The notes beneath the pieces were generated by a model that was given only the letters and a program-made list of their open reading frames with translations, ran no database searches and was not told the origin of the DNA. A DNA stretch of 64,000 nucleotides from Larix kaempferi (taxonomy: Eukaryota; Streptophyta; Pinopsida; Pinales; Pinaceae). Of this stretch, positions 44,522 through 57,514 are shown piece after piece (within the stretch, counting starts at the first letter, position 1; each line of letters starts with the position of its first letter). Made by a program: the position numbers and the translations under genes. The stretch is from contig BSBM01000637.1 in assembly GCA_027924585.1 (NCBI GenBank), positions 3,720,001-3,784,000 on the forward strand, in the 5' to 3' direction.

Positions 44522-46570
44522 CCACAACTATAACAAAATAAAACTAAGTAAAAACCTAGTGGCCACTACAACTAAGGAGCAAACAGCATACCACTAAAAA
44601 ATCCTAAGTACACAGACCAAGAAAATAGATGGAAAATACTCTTGGAAACAAGTCTGGGATGGTTAGTGCCCATAACAGACTAATAGAGTATCGACGGTCA
44701 GTTACGTGGCATCCTCTGGAGGTCCACTGGGTGGAAGCGCTTGAATCACCAAACTGTTTTCTTAGGATTACTGCGAGAGGGTTAGCTTCCATGTCTGTCC
44801 AAGGTGAAGTGGGAATAACCACCCACTCTACCTGTGTAAGATCCTAAAGGTCTGATACTAAGGCTACCATCAATACAAAATAACCTGGGGGGACAGTTGT
44901 CAGCCTAGTCAAAATGCATGGGTAGTGTAACAAAGACCGAATCCCGAAAGGACCCCCGTACACAACTCAACTCTGGTTTATGGTCAAAAGGAAAGTGAGG
45001 TTATATCCTCAACAATTCCAATCTCCCACAGCCTCGTTCTTAGCCTTGGTTTAAGTAGAGTTTCCCAAGACTATTTGATATAGATGGATTTACCTAAATG
45101 AAAGTCTTACTACGATTGTTGAGTAATGAAGTCAGTTCCGAGCAGTTTAAGGTGACTTAAGCTCAAAACTCTAGCCTAAACTAGTTGATGTCGTGTATTT
45201 CTAAAAAGAAAAATGTTGCTAGTAAATTTTATTAATAATTCCTTTTAAGGGCTACTTGTTACTCAAGGGTTTTAGTGCAGTGTGTGGAATGGTTTGTTAT
45301 GAAAGTAAAGTGCAAATGCTTTCAAATTCACAAAAAAATTCTCTTTTCATTTATGATTCTTTTAAAAACTTGAAACCTAAGCAATCCTACATCAAAATCT
45401 TTTTGTATTTTTCTTTTTAATATTTCAAAGCAAACTATGCTACCTCGAAATAATGCAACACCTTACTACTAAGCTATTTGAACAATTTTTTGTCTTTTCT
45501 GATAAATGTAAAAGAAAGAGAACTTGTACAAAAGCAAGCAAGATCTAAACGTAAAACATGTGCAAGAAAAACATCTAAATGGCTCAAAGCAAACAAATCA
45601 AGAGACTCGATGAAGACTTGACTTACCAAGTTTTTGCAAAAGAAAAACTTGAGGCTTGGAAACAGAATGTAAAAGAAGTAGGGAAAAGGGACTCTCATTA
45701 TCGAATGACATACCTAAACAGGTTTCTCCTAAGCATCAAAACCCTAAAGAAAAACACTAAGCCAAGCAAAAAGTAAGCAAGCGAACCAAGAATGACTTTA
45801 ACAACACATCAACTCAACAGAAAGAAGACTAGAAAGATTTGACTTACTTGGACTGAACTGATAAGACAATCAACAAGTATCTAAACCAAGCAACCTTTTG
45901 AAAGTGATCCTAAAGACTCAAACTTGAATCCAAACCCTAATGGAAAGGATAAGACAAAGTAAAAGCATGCTAAAAATTGCAACAAATAACAAACATTAGG
46001 AATGTAGGTTTGTATGACTGCAACAACAACTAGGATAAAAGTATGCAGCTATGCTCAAAAGAGACTAGTGCACGAACTTCAAAAAGGGATAGTAAGTGGC
46101 AATGACACTTAAACAAGTACACAAGCAAGCAAACCAACTAAAAAGACTCAAGCGAGGCCAACAAGACTCAAAAGAGACATTGAAGTCTTAGGGGTCAGTC
46201 AACAAGGCAAAGCAACAGGCTGGAAGTGGAAACAAACCACTAAAAATCAAACCCTAACCAAAAAATGGACACTATAGAAAAATGCACTGTTGTGCAGTGC
46301 AGAAACCAGTGCACACTAGGATATGTGTGCTACTGTGCAGTGGAAAGAGCAGCTCCCATCAGGATATATGCGCCACTGTTACTAGGGAAGACCAACGTAC
46401 ACATGTCAAAAAGATAGAAACAGGCTTTGCAATAGCCAACTGAGATGAATCAAGAAGCAAGGAACAGTAAACACAGACCTAAAATACCTCTCAAAGAATA
46501 AAAAAACTGAAAAAAGGGCTGAAAGAAAACCAAAACTAAGTATCCTAGAGCAGAATAACTAGCGGTTACT
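44522..46570 (-). other. Leader of unit A between primer site and gag
   Basis: About 2 kb without recognisable coding sequence. Short frames on both strands have no family features. Near 46280-46385 there are repeated words of the type GTGTGCTACTGTGCAG that recur in the LTR and in the 5' intron of the antisense gene. Confidence 0.55.
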
Positions 46571-46587
46571 CCCCAGTGGAGTCACCA
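46571..46587 (-). other. Putative primer binding site of unit A
   Basis: On the minus strand it reads TGGTGACTCCACTGGGG, three bases inside the middle LTR start at 46591. The TGG start and position fit a tRNA primer site. I cannot name the tRNA with confidence. Confidence 0.55.
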
Positions 46588-46590
46588 GTC

Positions 46591-49203
46591 TGTTGTTTAG
46601 GATTTCTACCTTATAGTGAGGAGATGGACACTACCAACTAGGTGGGCTTGACAAGTAAATACATTAATTATGTTACAACTACTTCTTACAAATGAGAGAG
46701 ATCGGGATATCGAAAGACATACCTTTACTCGACGGCTGGTCCTAGCTTTCACTTGATCTCCTGCTTGATCTCCCACTTGATGAACCTGCAACACAAATGA
46801 TACCTTCCTCAACGTATCTTGACTATATATAAATATGATGAAAACATAAAGTAATTTAACATAAAATATAATCAAATATTAAGCCAAATAGACATACATA
46901 CAATCCAATAGACATCGTATTTGGGACATGAAGTTTATTTCGACCTTTTTATTTTCAAAGAAACATGAATCAGTACGGTATACCTCACATGTTGAGATGT
47001 TTCTACAACTGAGTCCTGGGCTCTTGCTCTGCACAATGACTTGGGACTTTCCCCTAGCATAACAGTGCTTAAAGACTTTCTTCTTAGTCCCTCTCTCATG
47101 GATCCTCCTTGTATTTATGGGACAAGGTAGGTAGTTTAACTCAAGAGGTGGTTGAATTGGGAGGTTGGAGAAGTTGCAGAACCAACTTCAAGTAATCCCC
47201 ATTCGTCAAATTAATATATTTTTGATTTCATCTTAATATTTGCGTGAGTTTCTCAAGGCATAGTAGCGCACAGGATGCAACTTTGGTGTTTTGCAACAAG
47301 CACCTGCAACGTTTCCAAGGTATGTGGTAGTTTCACTTGAGAAAGTAGGGCATACTAGAATATGTGCACTAGTCTTCTTCCTACATAGTAGCGCACATGT
47401 CAAAATATTAGGTAAATCAGGGAAATTCCCTGCTGAAGAGGGTAGGTTCAGTCCATACATCATCCAGAGCAATCTAGCTCTTCAATCCATGTTGTCGTTT
47501 TGTGTGATCGACAGCTTAATGTGATCACGGATGGAGAAGTGCGGATTTGACCTATAACAGATGCCCCCTAATGTGTGAGGTCAGAGGGAAATGATGGCCG
47601 AAATATATTATAAGTCCAAGTCAGAGGAGGAGAAAGAAACCGCAGAACCAAGTCACAAAAACACCTGAAACAACGATCAAGGTCAGTGACCAATTGCAAT
47701 CTTGACATCATATAGATGTGTAGTATGATCTCCGATACATAACTAGGATATGTATATATAGAGCATGGCCACTGAAATACAAGCGCAGATCCATGTCAAA
47801 ATGACAGATCATAGCCATAACAACAAGCTGGATCTATGTCTCATGAAGAGCAAAAATGAATGAGGCTCAGTCTTGCGCAGCTTGGGGGATAACATAAATA
47901 TGGTCATGCTATCATAATCCCAAGGTATTCATCAAAACAACCCAAGGTACAAACCGTAACCATGCGAATAAATGAGCTGAAGTCGAACATGGTGGGTATC
48001 GTTTGATTACCGGTCATTTATGTATACCATTAACAAACGCGAAGACTTCCATCGATAATGATAATGGAGTCCAAGGTAACTAGTACAATCCAACAAGTGT
48101 GAATAAGAGGACTTGAAGTCGAACACTTGAGGAACCTGTCGAATAAGTGACATTGATGTATTCTCCTTTATTCAACAACAAGGGAAACTGCCACTGTTGA
48201 TTGCAATCCGCAAGGTACTAACCAAAACTCTAAACTTCGTTCCCAGAGCATAATGAGCTGATGTCGATGGGAAGAAGTCCACTGGAAGGGAGGCCTTAAT
48301 GCATCCTCCATCATCCAACATGAGGAACACTCACAAGTATGAGCTGATGTGGAGTAGGACAAGTAACAAGATGAAACAAACTGACACTAGGATGGCCGAC
48401 ACATGAAGTCAAGGTAAACTATAGAATGGCCGACACGGGCTATATCCTTGAACAGTGAGCACGACACAAAGTGACTTAGGCAGTTTTCAATAGGAGGAGG
48501 AAGATGATATAAGCCTGCAATGTAGGAGACATTGACAGACCCTCCATATGGTTGAAAGAATAACCAACTGGGGGAGTAAAAACTCGGAGAACAGGTTCAT
48601 GCTAAGGCCAAAAACTAGAACCCAACTGACATGAAAGACTCAAGTATGCGCTGTGTTCAAGGACATGACTGACATAACTTCCTTTGAAACTAAAAAAGAT
48701 GTGATACACCATTCTTATCCCTTATTCTTTTTTGATAAAATAATATCTGACTTGTTGTTTTAATGAGTCCAAGAAGAAAAGAAAACTCAATAGGTACAAC
48801 CATGTAAAGAGTTTAACGATCCCATGGGAGGAAGACTTGAGACCTTTTTCATTGTTTACAGAGTTCGAAGAAGAGGTAGAAGAATACTCTATAGTAGTGA
48901 TCTCTATATTTTAATATCGAGCCGAGATCTGTTCTTGCTCGCCGGTGTTTTCAGTTTTAAGGAGTCTAAAAAACTTAAACAATAACTCCATACACCTACT
49001 CCTATATTTTAATATCGAGCCCAAGTAGGTTAATGCTCGTCAGTGTTTTCTTGTTTATAGATTCTGAAAAACTTAAACAATCCTCTATTTACCCTCTCAT
49101 GGATTTCACATCGAGTCTGAGTAGGTGAGTGCTCACTTGGTGTTTTCATATTTCGAGAGACTGAAAACCCTAAAAAAGGCTCCGAAAGGTCCTTTTTCAT
49201 ACA
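46591..49203 (-). repeat. Middle LTR shared by units A and B (about 2.6 kb)
   Basis: It starts TGTTGTTTAGG and by inference ends CATACA at 49203. It matches 35390-38021 with many substitutions and small indels, such as a 12-bp duplication (TTGATCTCC-containing) near 46757. As the 5' LTR of unit A, it would hold that unit's promoter. Confidence 0.65.
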
Positions 49204-50126
49204 ATTAGTCTTCTCCCCCGAAAAAGTTTAAAACAATAAGAGAAGCACTCTTCTACCCATGCATGACTAGAGTATTCCTTTTTTGTAAGTAATCCGCAGA
49301 GGTCCAAAAAAGGGTTAAACTTATACCTAAGCGGATGGACCTTCAATTCCTTTAACAATCTTGAAGAGAGCAAGTCTGCTCGGCAATCTTGTTTAGTTTT
49401 TCATAGTCAAAACAAAAGCTTAAAATGACTTAAAAGACAACTTCTAGGATTGTATATTCATGACCTACCAAAGAATAGTAACTCAACAATCGCATTAGTA
49501 ATGATCGACAAATTTTGTCACTGACATAATAATGACGATATAATACCTATATGATCTATCAATAAGAAAATAAGTCATTTCTGGTGTTATATTAGTGAAA
49601 ATTTGAGATATTTAGTCTAAATTTACTTCACCAACATGTCGGAGCATGAGTGATTATATAGAACATTTTCTACACAACTTGAAACTATACACTTTTTGAA
49701 AAAGTGGGTAAAAATTAAAATCAATTTTATATAACTAATTTCAAATTGAAAACTCAAATATCACATTTGCAATTTATAGGGCAAATTTGGAGCAAACCCT
49801 AGATCTTCTTCCACTCATTGCGATCAAACTGGAGCATCAATCAACCTTCCATCTCCACCAAGTAAGTTATTTTTGCCAATACTTGCAATTTATTGCATTT
49901 TTTTATCAATTTTTATGGTTAAAAATCATTTTCTAGCAATGTACAAATCGTATTTTGCATTTGTGCTACTGTGTATGAAGGAAAGTAGGTCATACTGGTA
50001 GTGTGTGCTAGTTTCCTTCAAGGAATACAGTGCTCAAACATGTTTGTCTAGCTTCAACAGTAGTGCACACCCTTGAAGATGAGGTAAAAAATGTTGAGGG
50101 CTAAAAATTGGACCTTTTCTTGGCAG
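49204..50126 (+). promoter_or_regulatory. Region upstream of the antisense gene in unit B, with its 5' intron
   Basis: This mirrors 38022-38943. The donor GTAAGT after CACCAA (near 49862) and the acceptor GGCAG at 50122-50126 are both kept. Confidence 0.4.
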
Positions 50127-50259
50127 GATGGTGCTTGCTTGGAGAGAAAGAGAGCACGAGGATATGGATTGGATAGCTTTGCAAGATCCAAGGACTCTTC
50201 ATACACTCCGAAGGTGTGGGTTGTTGAAATTCTATAAAACCATTAACATGAGGGCACAA

Positions 50260-50852
50260 TGTTAATTTTCTAATAATTTCATACCATTATCATTCAGGAT
50301 CAGTAACAGAATAACATGTACAACATATCAATCATAAACAAAACAATGCAAGAAAACAAGAGACACAGAGTTTCATCAGGGAAAACCAAGAAGGTGAAAA
50401 ACCCCACAACTTCCTCAGAGATAAGATAAGCCCCAATACAAGATCACAAGGATCAAACCCAATAAGATGTCTCTAGCAGATGCTCCTCCTCCTTCACTTG
50501 TGCGCCACTTTCTCTCTTAGCTATGCGATCTTGAGAAGTGAGTGAAAGAATAGAATGAGGGACACACCCCTCTTATTTATACTTGACTTGACCTGCCAAT
50601 TAATTCACTAGGGCTGAATTGATACTCAAGTCTAATAACCCACCCACATGAACTAATCAGGGCCAACCCCTCACTGGTGGTCTAATAACCCATCAATACA
50701 AATGATGACACTTGTCAATACACATGACGACACTTCCAAATCCAAATGATGACACTTCCAATCAGAGGAATAATACATCTCTGTGGGATATACAATAAAG
50801 TACAAATGTAATACATATAAGAATATCTTCTGAAGTTACAAATACATCAACA
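50260..50852 (-). repeat. 3' LTR of Copia in unit B (593 bp)
   Basis: It runs from TGTTAATTTTC to ACATCAACA on the plus strand. On the minus strand a clean TATA box (GTATAAATAAG) lies at 50574-50581. Confidence 0.92.
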
Positions 50853-50863
50853 CTCCCTCTTAA
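50853..50863 (-). other. Polypurine tract of Copia in unit B
   Basis: It reads TTAAGAGGGAG on the minus strand, directly against the 3' LTR. Confidence 0.75.
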
Positions 50864-51318
50864 CTAGGAAGGTATTCTTCATCACAGGTCATCAATACAT
50901 ATTGGCGCAAGTCTTCAATTCTAGAGCTGGATCACGAAGCATCATCATCACTGCTACTATACTCGACATCTCGTTCACTGTGCTATCTCTGAAATCTGCT
51001 CGTCATAGGAAGTTCTACAGAACCAGCCCTTTTTTATGCTGGATGTAGGCCCACCACCTGTAGTTCTTCATCATCACTGGCCATACTTTGGAATCCTCAG
51101 GACTTATTACATGAGTCAACAAAACCTCGAAAGAGCATCCCAGGACTAATTACGACCACACAGCTCAACCTATCGTATCTCCTAGGATCTTTTACATGCC
51201 ACTGCACAACCTGTCCATGGCCACAGAGTATCATCCTGATACTCATGATCATACTGATCATAACATTGTTCACGAAGCACAACCCAGATGCACATCACAC
51301 AACACTTACATTCACCGG

Positions 51319-51760
51319 CATGGGAAGACACACTTCAACCATCCGTGAAAGGCTTAGCACTTATATCTATGCCATGGGAAGACACACTTCAACCATGCGA
51401 GAATGGAACAACACTTATATCGCAGCCATGGGAGAACACATCTACAGCCATGCTCAAATGGCCCAGCACTTATATCGTAGCCATGGGAGAAGACATCTAC
51501 AACCACGCTCAAATGGCCCCAGCCCTTACATCTGCACCATGGGAGAACACATCTACCACCATGTGAGAATGGCTCCAGCCCTTACATCTGCACCATGGGA
51601 GAACACATCTACCACCATGTGAGAATGGCTCCGACAATTACATCACAACCATGGGAGAACACATCTCCCACCATGTCAGAAAAGCCCGGCAATTACATCA
51701 TGACCATGGGAGAACACATCTACAACCATGTCCGAAAATCCCATGTGCATCTGTGTCTTC
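51319..51760. repeat. Minisatellite of 54-56 bp, eight units, in the Copia 3' region
   Basis: Each unit begins CATGGGAGAACACATCT or a close variant; starts are at 51319, 51373, 51427, 51482, 51538, 51594, 51650 and 51705. Long open frames on the plus strand are by-products of the repeat. Confidence 0.85.
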
Positions 51761-51824
51761 GGAACTCATCACACATAATCCAACTGATTATGTAATGTAT
51801 CCACTTGATACATATCATCTCGTA

Positions 51825-51990
51825 TGATCATCCTAATCATCATCATAGCATCGTCCTGATGCATATCATCTAGAGCATCATCCTGATACTCATCATACGT
51901 GATCATCTTGATCATCGTCACTACATCGTCTTGATGCATATCATTTGGAGCAACATCCTGAAGCTCATCATCTATGATCATCCTGATCAT
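51825..51990. repeat. Tandem repeat of about 75 bp in the Copia 3' region
   Basis: Units begin GATCATCCTAATCAT-like at 51825, 51901 and 51976, all rich in GATCATC and TGATGCATATCAT words. Confidence 0.7.
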
Positions 51991-52039
51991 ACAATGGATC
52001 CACCTTATGCATACCAAGTATCTACCTGATACATAAATA

Positions 52040-52230
52040 CATGATCCAACTAATCATACCAAGCATCCAACCGATGCATATACATATACATGATCCAACT
52101 GATCATACCAAGCATCCAACTGATGCATATACATATACAAAATCCAATTGATCATACCAAGCATCCAACCGATGCATATACATATACAAGATCCAACTGA
52201 TCATACTGAGCAGTAACTTGAGCATCATCC
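52040..52230. repeat. Tandem repeat of 49 bp, about four units, in the Copia 3' region
   Basis: Units start at 52040, 52089, 52138 and 52187. They share GATCATACCAAGCATCCAAC and GATGCATATACATATACA. Confidence 0.85.
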
Positions 52231-52346
52231 TGATGTTCATCACATAGTGCTTACATCCACAGCCATGGGAAGGATCCTCCTCTCACCATGCTTGGAATGG
52301 CTCTTGCAAATGTGTCCCATCACTTCTTCCTCAAAGTATCTTCAAT

Positions 52347-55300
52347 CTAAAGAACACCAAGCCTCTCTCTAAAGTACTCAATATTTACTCTGGCTAGTGG
52401 TTTCATCAACACATCTGCAACCTGTTCATCTGTCACAACATATAAGAGCTTCAATGCTCCTCTCTGCACCATATCCGTGATATAGTGGGATTTGATCTCA
52501 ATGTTCTTCGACTTGTCATGGAACACCGGGTTCTTGGACAACTTCACACAACTCTAGTTGTCACAATAGATACTAGTAGCATCCAACGAGAGATCAAATA
52601 ACTCAGACAGTAGCTTCCTCAGCCATATTTCCTCACAACTAGCTGAACAAGTTGCAACATACTCTGCTTCAGCTGTACTCAGTGCTACACAGGACTGCTT
52701 CCTGCTAAACCAAGAGATCACACCTGATCCCATACTGAAGCAGCACCCAGAAGTTCTCTTCCTATATGCAGCACTGCCTGCCCAATTTGAATCAACATAA
52801 CCCTCTAGGTTAAACTTTTGATTCGCATCATAATTGATACCCTAATCAACCGTACCCTTCAGGTACCTCAAAATTTGCTTTACACCAACTAGGTGAACTC
52901 CTCTGGGATCCGTCAGGAACTGGCTCAATGTGTTCACCGAAAAGAAAATATCTGGTCTTGTGCTAATCAGGTACATCAAGGTCCCAATCATCTGATGATA
53001 CACCATGACATCTGCTAGCTCAAATGAAGCATCACACAGAAGCTTCAGGTTCGATGCCATAGGTGTGGCCATGGCCTTGCAGTACATCATCCCGAACCTC
53101 TTCAGGATATCTACTGCATACTTCCCTTGTCCAAGGAAGATTCCATCTACACTCTGCCACACCTCCATGCTTAGGAAATAGTGAATCATCCCCAATTCCA
53201 TCTCTAACTCGACAACAAGCTTCCTCTTAGTATCGGCAATCAATCCATCCTCTCCTGTAACAAACAGGTCATCCACATATAGGAGTAGTATCACCGGATC
53301 TACTTCCTCAACCTTGTAGTAAAGGTTTGAATTTGCTTTACTCTTGGTAAAGCCCTAACTAGATAGGAAACTATCCATCCTACCATACCAAGTCCTAGGA
53401 GCTTGCTTCAAGCCATACAAGGCTTTCTTCAACCTGTACACATATGACTCCCTATCATCTGTCTCAAAACCGAGTGGCTGCTCCACATATACTTCCTCTT
53501 CGACTACACCATTCAAGAAAGATGTCTTGACATCCATCTGGTGTATTTTCCATTTCATCATTGCAGCTAGAGCAAGTACTGTTCTGATGGAAGTGTATCT
53601 TGCTACAGGAGCAAAAGTTTCTTCATAGTATATTCCCTCTTTCTGAGAGAAGCCACGAGCTACAAACCTTGCCTTGTATTTCTCTACGCTACCATCTGCA
53701 GCATGCTTGATCTTATAGATCCATTTGGAAGTCACAATAGAATTCCCTTTAGGTCTTGGGACCACATCCCAAGCATCATTCTTCATGATCGATTGATATT
53801 CCTCAACCATGGCATCCTTCCATTCTTTATTTTGTGCTGCCTCTTCATAAGTGGAAGGTTCTTTGTTCATAATGTCATAGAGTAAGGCAACATAACTGGA
53901 ATGTGATCTAGTCCTCTTCCTTTCTCTATGCTCTTCTTCTAGAATACTATACCTTTCTGCATCTTGAATGAGCTCTCTAGCCCATGCAGGTTTCCTCTTG
54001 TGAGAGTTATTCTCACGAGGTGGATCGATAGGTTCTTGTGGATCTTCAATTTCATGATCTACTTCTGGAATTGCTTCATTCATAGTGGTGTCTTGAAATC
54101 TGGTTTCCTTTGGTTCTTCATGGTCATCAACAAGTTTCTTCTTTGATTTGATGTATGCTGAGTCTTCATAAAATGTTACATCCCTGCTGATGTCAATCTT
54201 CTTGAACCCACGAGAGTATATTCTGTAAGCCTTCGAGCTTTCATTGTAACCCACAAAGATACCCTTCTTTCCTGAAGGATCTAGTTTTGTCCTCTTTTCT
54301 TTTGGAATGTGTGTGTACACTGGACAGCCAAATATTCTGAGATGGCTAACTTCTGGTTTCTTACCAGAGAAGACTTCTTCTGGTGTCTTGTTGTCAAGTA
54401 TCTTGTGAGGTGTTCTATTCTGAACATATACAACTTTCCTAGCTCCTTCTGCCCAAAGATGCATAGGCAGATCTTGGTCATGCAACATTGCCCGTGCTGC
54501 TTTCATGATTTTTCTATTCTTCCTTTCTGCAACTTCATTTTGTTGTGGATTGTAAGGAGCAGTCAACTCCCTCTTAATCCCTGAATCACTTCATAGCTTC
54601 TTGAATTCACCTAAAGTGAATTCTCCGCCATTGTCTGATCTGAAGGTCTTGATCTTCTTATCAGTTTGATTTTCCATCAAGGCTTTGAATTCATTGAGCT
54701 TATCAAATACTTCATCTTTGTTCTTCAAGAAATAAACCCAAGTCTTCCTAGAGAAATCATCAATGAAAGAGGCATAGTATGCATACCCACTCAGAGAACT
54801 GGATGACATCGGCACACATACATCGGAGTGGATAATTTCCAAGATTCCTTTAGCTTTGCTTTCATTGCTTGGAAATGGCTTCTTAATGTTCTTTCCTTTT
54901 GCACATCCTTTGCAAACCCCTTCATGCTTTGTCTTGATTTCAAGAATACCTTCTACATCTTTACTTGCAATTGGTAGTGACCTATATTGCACATGTGCAA
55001 GCCTTCTATGCCAAAGTTCACTTGGCTCCATGGATTCATGTACCATGCAATGTTCAGGTTGTCCCTTCAATTTGTACAATCCTCCCTCTTGCTCTCCAAT
55101 CACTATTGCATCATCTATGGTCTTAACCTTTGGCCACATGAGTACCTGGCCATCCACAAATGCAACTCTCATTCCTTTTGCAACCAAAGATGATATGGAG
55201 ATAAGATTCTTTTTGAGTCCAGGTACATATAGAACATCTTTCATTTTCAAAGACTTCCTAGAGTCTAGCATGTAGGAGGCTTCACCACTTCCTTTGATAG

Positions 55301-56348
55301 GTTATTGATAGTCATCCCCAAGTTTTACCTTATGGGGTGACTCATGTTCAGATAGATTTGCAAAAGTTTCTTTAAACCCAGTCATGTGTTTAGAATCCCC
55401 ACTATCAATAAGGCAATCATTACATCCATCAGAGACAGTACCTATGAGTGCAGAGATTAGAACATATTCATCTTCACTAGATGAGTCATCACTTTCTACT
55501 CTAGCCTTCTTCTTGGGAGGTTCATCATCCTCAGCAGCATGAGCATGATATTTTTTTTTTTTTCCCTTCTTCTTCTAGTTGAATTTGTTGTTGTTGTCCT
55601 TCTTGTTCTTGGGACAATCTGAGGCAAAGTGTCCCTTCTCATTACATGTGAAACATCTTAGATGTTTCCTATTTTTATATTGGTGAGAAGGTTTCTTGGG
55701 ATGAGGATTCTCCCTCTTGAACTTTCCATTCTTGGTGTGAGCTGTGAGAGCTTGATCTTCATTTCCCATCTTTTCTTCTCGAACCACAAACCCGGCCTCT
55801 TCTTGTGAACACTCCTCCCATAGTCTAGTGAAGGAGATCAATTTATTTCTTGCACAGATTCCTTGAATGAAGGAGTCCTATGACCTAGGTAGGCCATTCA
55901 AGGTGGTCATTACAATTTCACCATTCTCCACTACTTCATCCACAGCTTCAAGTTGTTCCTTGATTTGAGAGACCTTAGAAAAGTAGGATTGAATGGTCTC
56001 TCCATTCTGAAGCTTCACCCCTTTCAATTGGTTTTGTAGAGTCATCTTCTGATTCATGTTCTTTCCTTCAAAAAGCTTGGTCAAGAAGTCAAACATCTCC
56101 TTAGGTGTCTTTTGGGAAGAGACATGGGGTATGAGATGGTACTTTATAGAATCAACAATGATTCATTTAGCCTTGACCAGGTTCTTCTTGTGTAAGGTCT
56201 TAGACTGTTCTTCCTCTGGAACTGGAACCTCTTCCTTTATGTAGTTGTCCAACTCATTTTCTTCTAGGATTAACCCAATCATATACTTCCATGCTCAGAC
56301 GTTATCAACTCCATCAAGCTTATCCTCAAGATTGGTGTGGTGAGACAT
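52347..56348 (-). pseudogene. Copia gag-pol polyprotein
   Basis: One frame from MSHHTNLEDK (56348) to GVL stop (52347), with nine in-frame stops (five TAG, three TGA, one TAA). In order: UBN2-type gag; zinc knuckle CFTCNEKGHFASDCP; protease with CLIDSGDSKHMTGF; pre-integrase with LWHRRLAH and CKGCAKGK; integrase with IHSDVC, FRSDNGGEF and NEVAERKNR; RT with MDVKTSFLNG and YVDDLF; RNase H with STAEAEY and CDN*SCVKLSKNPVFH, where the stop sits on a normally conserved Gln. All catalytic residues I can check are present, so only the stops inactivate it. A modest number of changes would separate this copy from a coding one. Confidence 0.92.
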
Positions 56349-56909
56349 CTTAATGAGTACTTCAAATGGAAATAGAAAAAGACTTAGGTCTTACCACTTA
56401 ATTTGCTGAAAAATGGATCTGGAGCTAGATTAGGGTTTGTAAGAGAAACCCTAAAAATTCAAAATGTGAATTTCAAAATTCTAAAAGGATATAAAGATGT
56501 GCCTTGATGAGCTGATCAGCCTGGTATACTCAGAAATTGAAAACTGCAAAGTTTTACCCTTCAAAAATGCGTTTCAATCTCCCGGGTTCACTCGGGAGGA
56601 CCTTGAATTAGGGTTTGAGTTTCCCAGAGCTTCACCCAACCAAAAAGTTCGATCCAAAGCTCTAAACTTCGATTTTTCCTAGGAGCTTCCAGCTATGTCC
56701 TCAAATTTCAGAAATTCCTATTTTTGTGGAAACCCTAATTTTTAGGGCCAAAATTGAAAATGCTCATAATTGAATTTTGGCTCGACAGAAAGATGCGCCC
56801 TTACAAGGAGAGTCAATCTAGCCTTTTTCCTTTGATGATCTGTGAAGAGAAACCCAAATATTAAGAAGCCCTAGCTTCCGCAGCTGCATAGTGCCTTCTT
56901 CTTAGGTAA

Positions 56910-56921
56910 GCTCTGATACCA
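56910..56921 (-). other. Primer binding site of Copia in unit B
   Basis: On the minus strand TGGTATCAGAGC is a perfect match to the initiator tRNA-Met complement and touches the 5' LTR. Confidence 0.9.
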
Positions 56922-57514
56922 TGTTAATTTTTCGATAATTTCATACCATTATCATTCAGGATCACTAAGAGAATAACATGTACAACATATCAATCATAAA
57001 CACAACAATGCAAGCACACAAGAGACACAGAGTTTCACTGGGGAAAACCAAGAAGGTGAAAAACCCCACAACTTCCTCATCGATAAGATAAGCCCCAATA
57101 CAAGATTACAAGGATCAAACCCAATAAGATGTCTCTAGAAGATGCTCCTCCTCCTTCACTTGTGCACCACTTTCTCTCTTAGCTATGCGAGCTTGAGAAG
57201 TGAGTGAATGAATAGACTGAGGGACACACACCTCTTATTTACACTTGACTTGACCTGCCAATTAATTCACTGGGGCTGACTTGCCACTCAAGTCTAATAA
57301 CCCACCCACATGACCTAATCAGGCCCGACCCCTCACTGGTGGTCTAATAACACATCAATACAAATGACGACACCTGTCAATACACATGACGACACTTCCA
57401 AATACAAATGACGACACTTCCAATCAGAGGAATAATACATCTCTATGGCATATACAAGAAAGTACAAATGTAATACATAGAAGAATATCTTTCCAAGTTA
57501 CAAATACATAAACA
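56922..57514 (-). repeat. 5' LTR of Copia in unit B (593 bp)
   Basis: It matches 50260-50852 with a few percent differences. The TATA box equivalent (57236-57243) reads TGTAAATA on the minus strand instead of TATAAATA, so the promoter of the 5' LTR may be weakened. Confidence 0.92.

Larger units (their letters stand above)
50260..57514 (-). mobile_element. Full-length Copia element inserted in unit B
   Basis: Both LTRs are 593 bp (50260-50852 and 56922-57514), with the target duplication CACAA at 50255-50259 and 57515-57519. Unit A preserves the empty site (GGGCACAAAACC near 39069). The primer binding site is a perfect initiator tRNA-Met match (56910-56921); the polypurine tract lies at 50853-50863. 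Gag, protease, integrase, RT and RNase H follow in one frame of about 1333 codons with nine stops and no frameshift. About 1.5 kb of tandem repeats lies between the pol stop and the 3' LTR. Confidence 0.93.

Noticed and set aside
51097-52017. Open frames of 60-125 codons in the Copia 3' region
   Set aside because: These are translations of tandem arrays without any family signal, beyond the end of pol.
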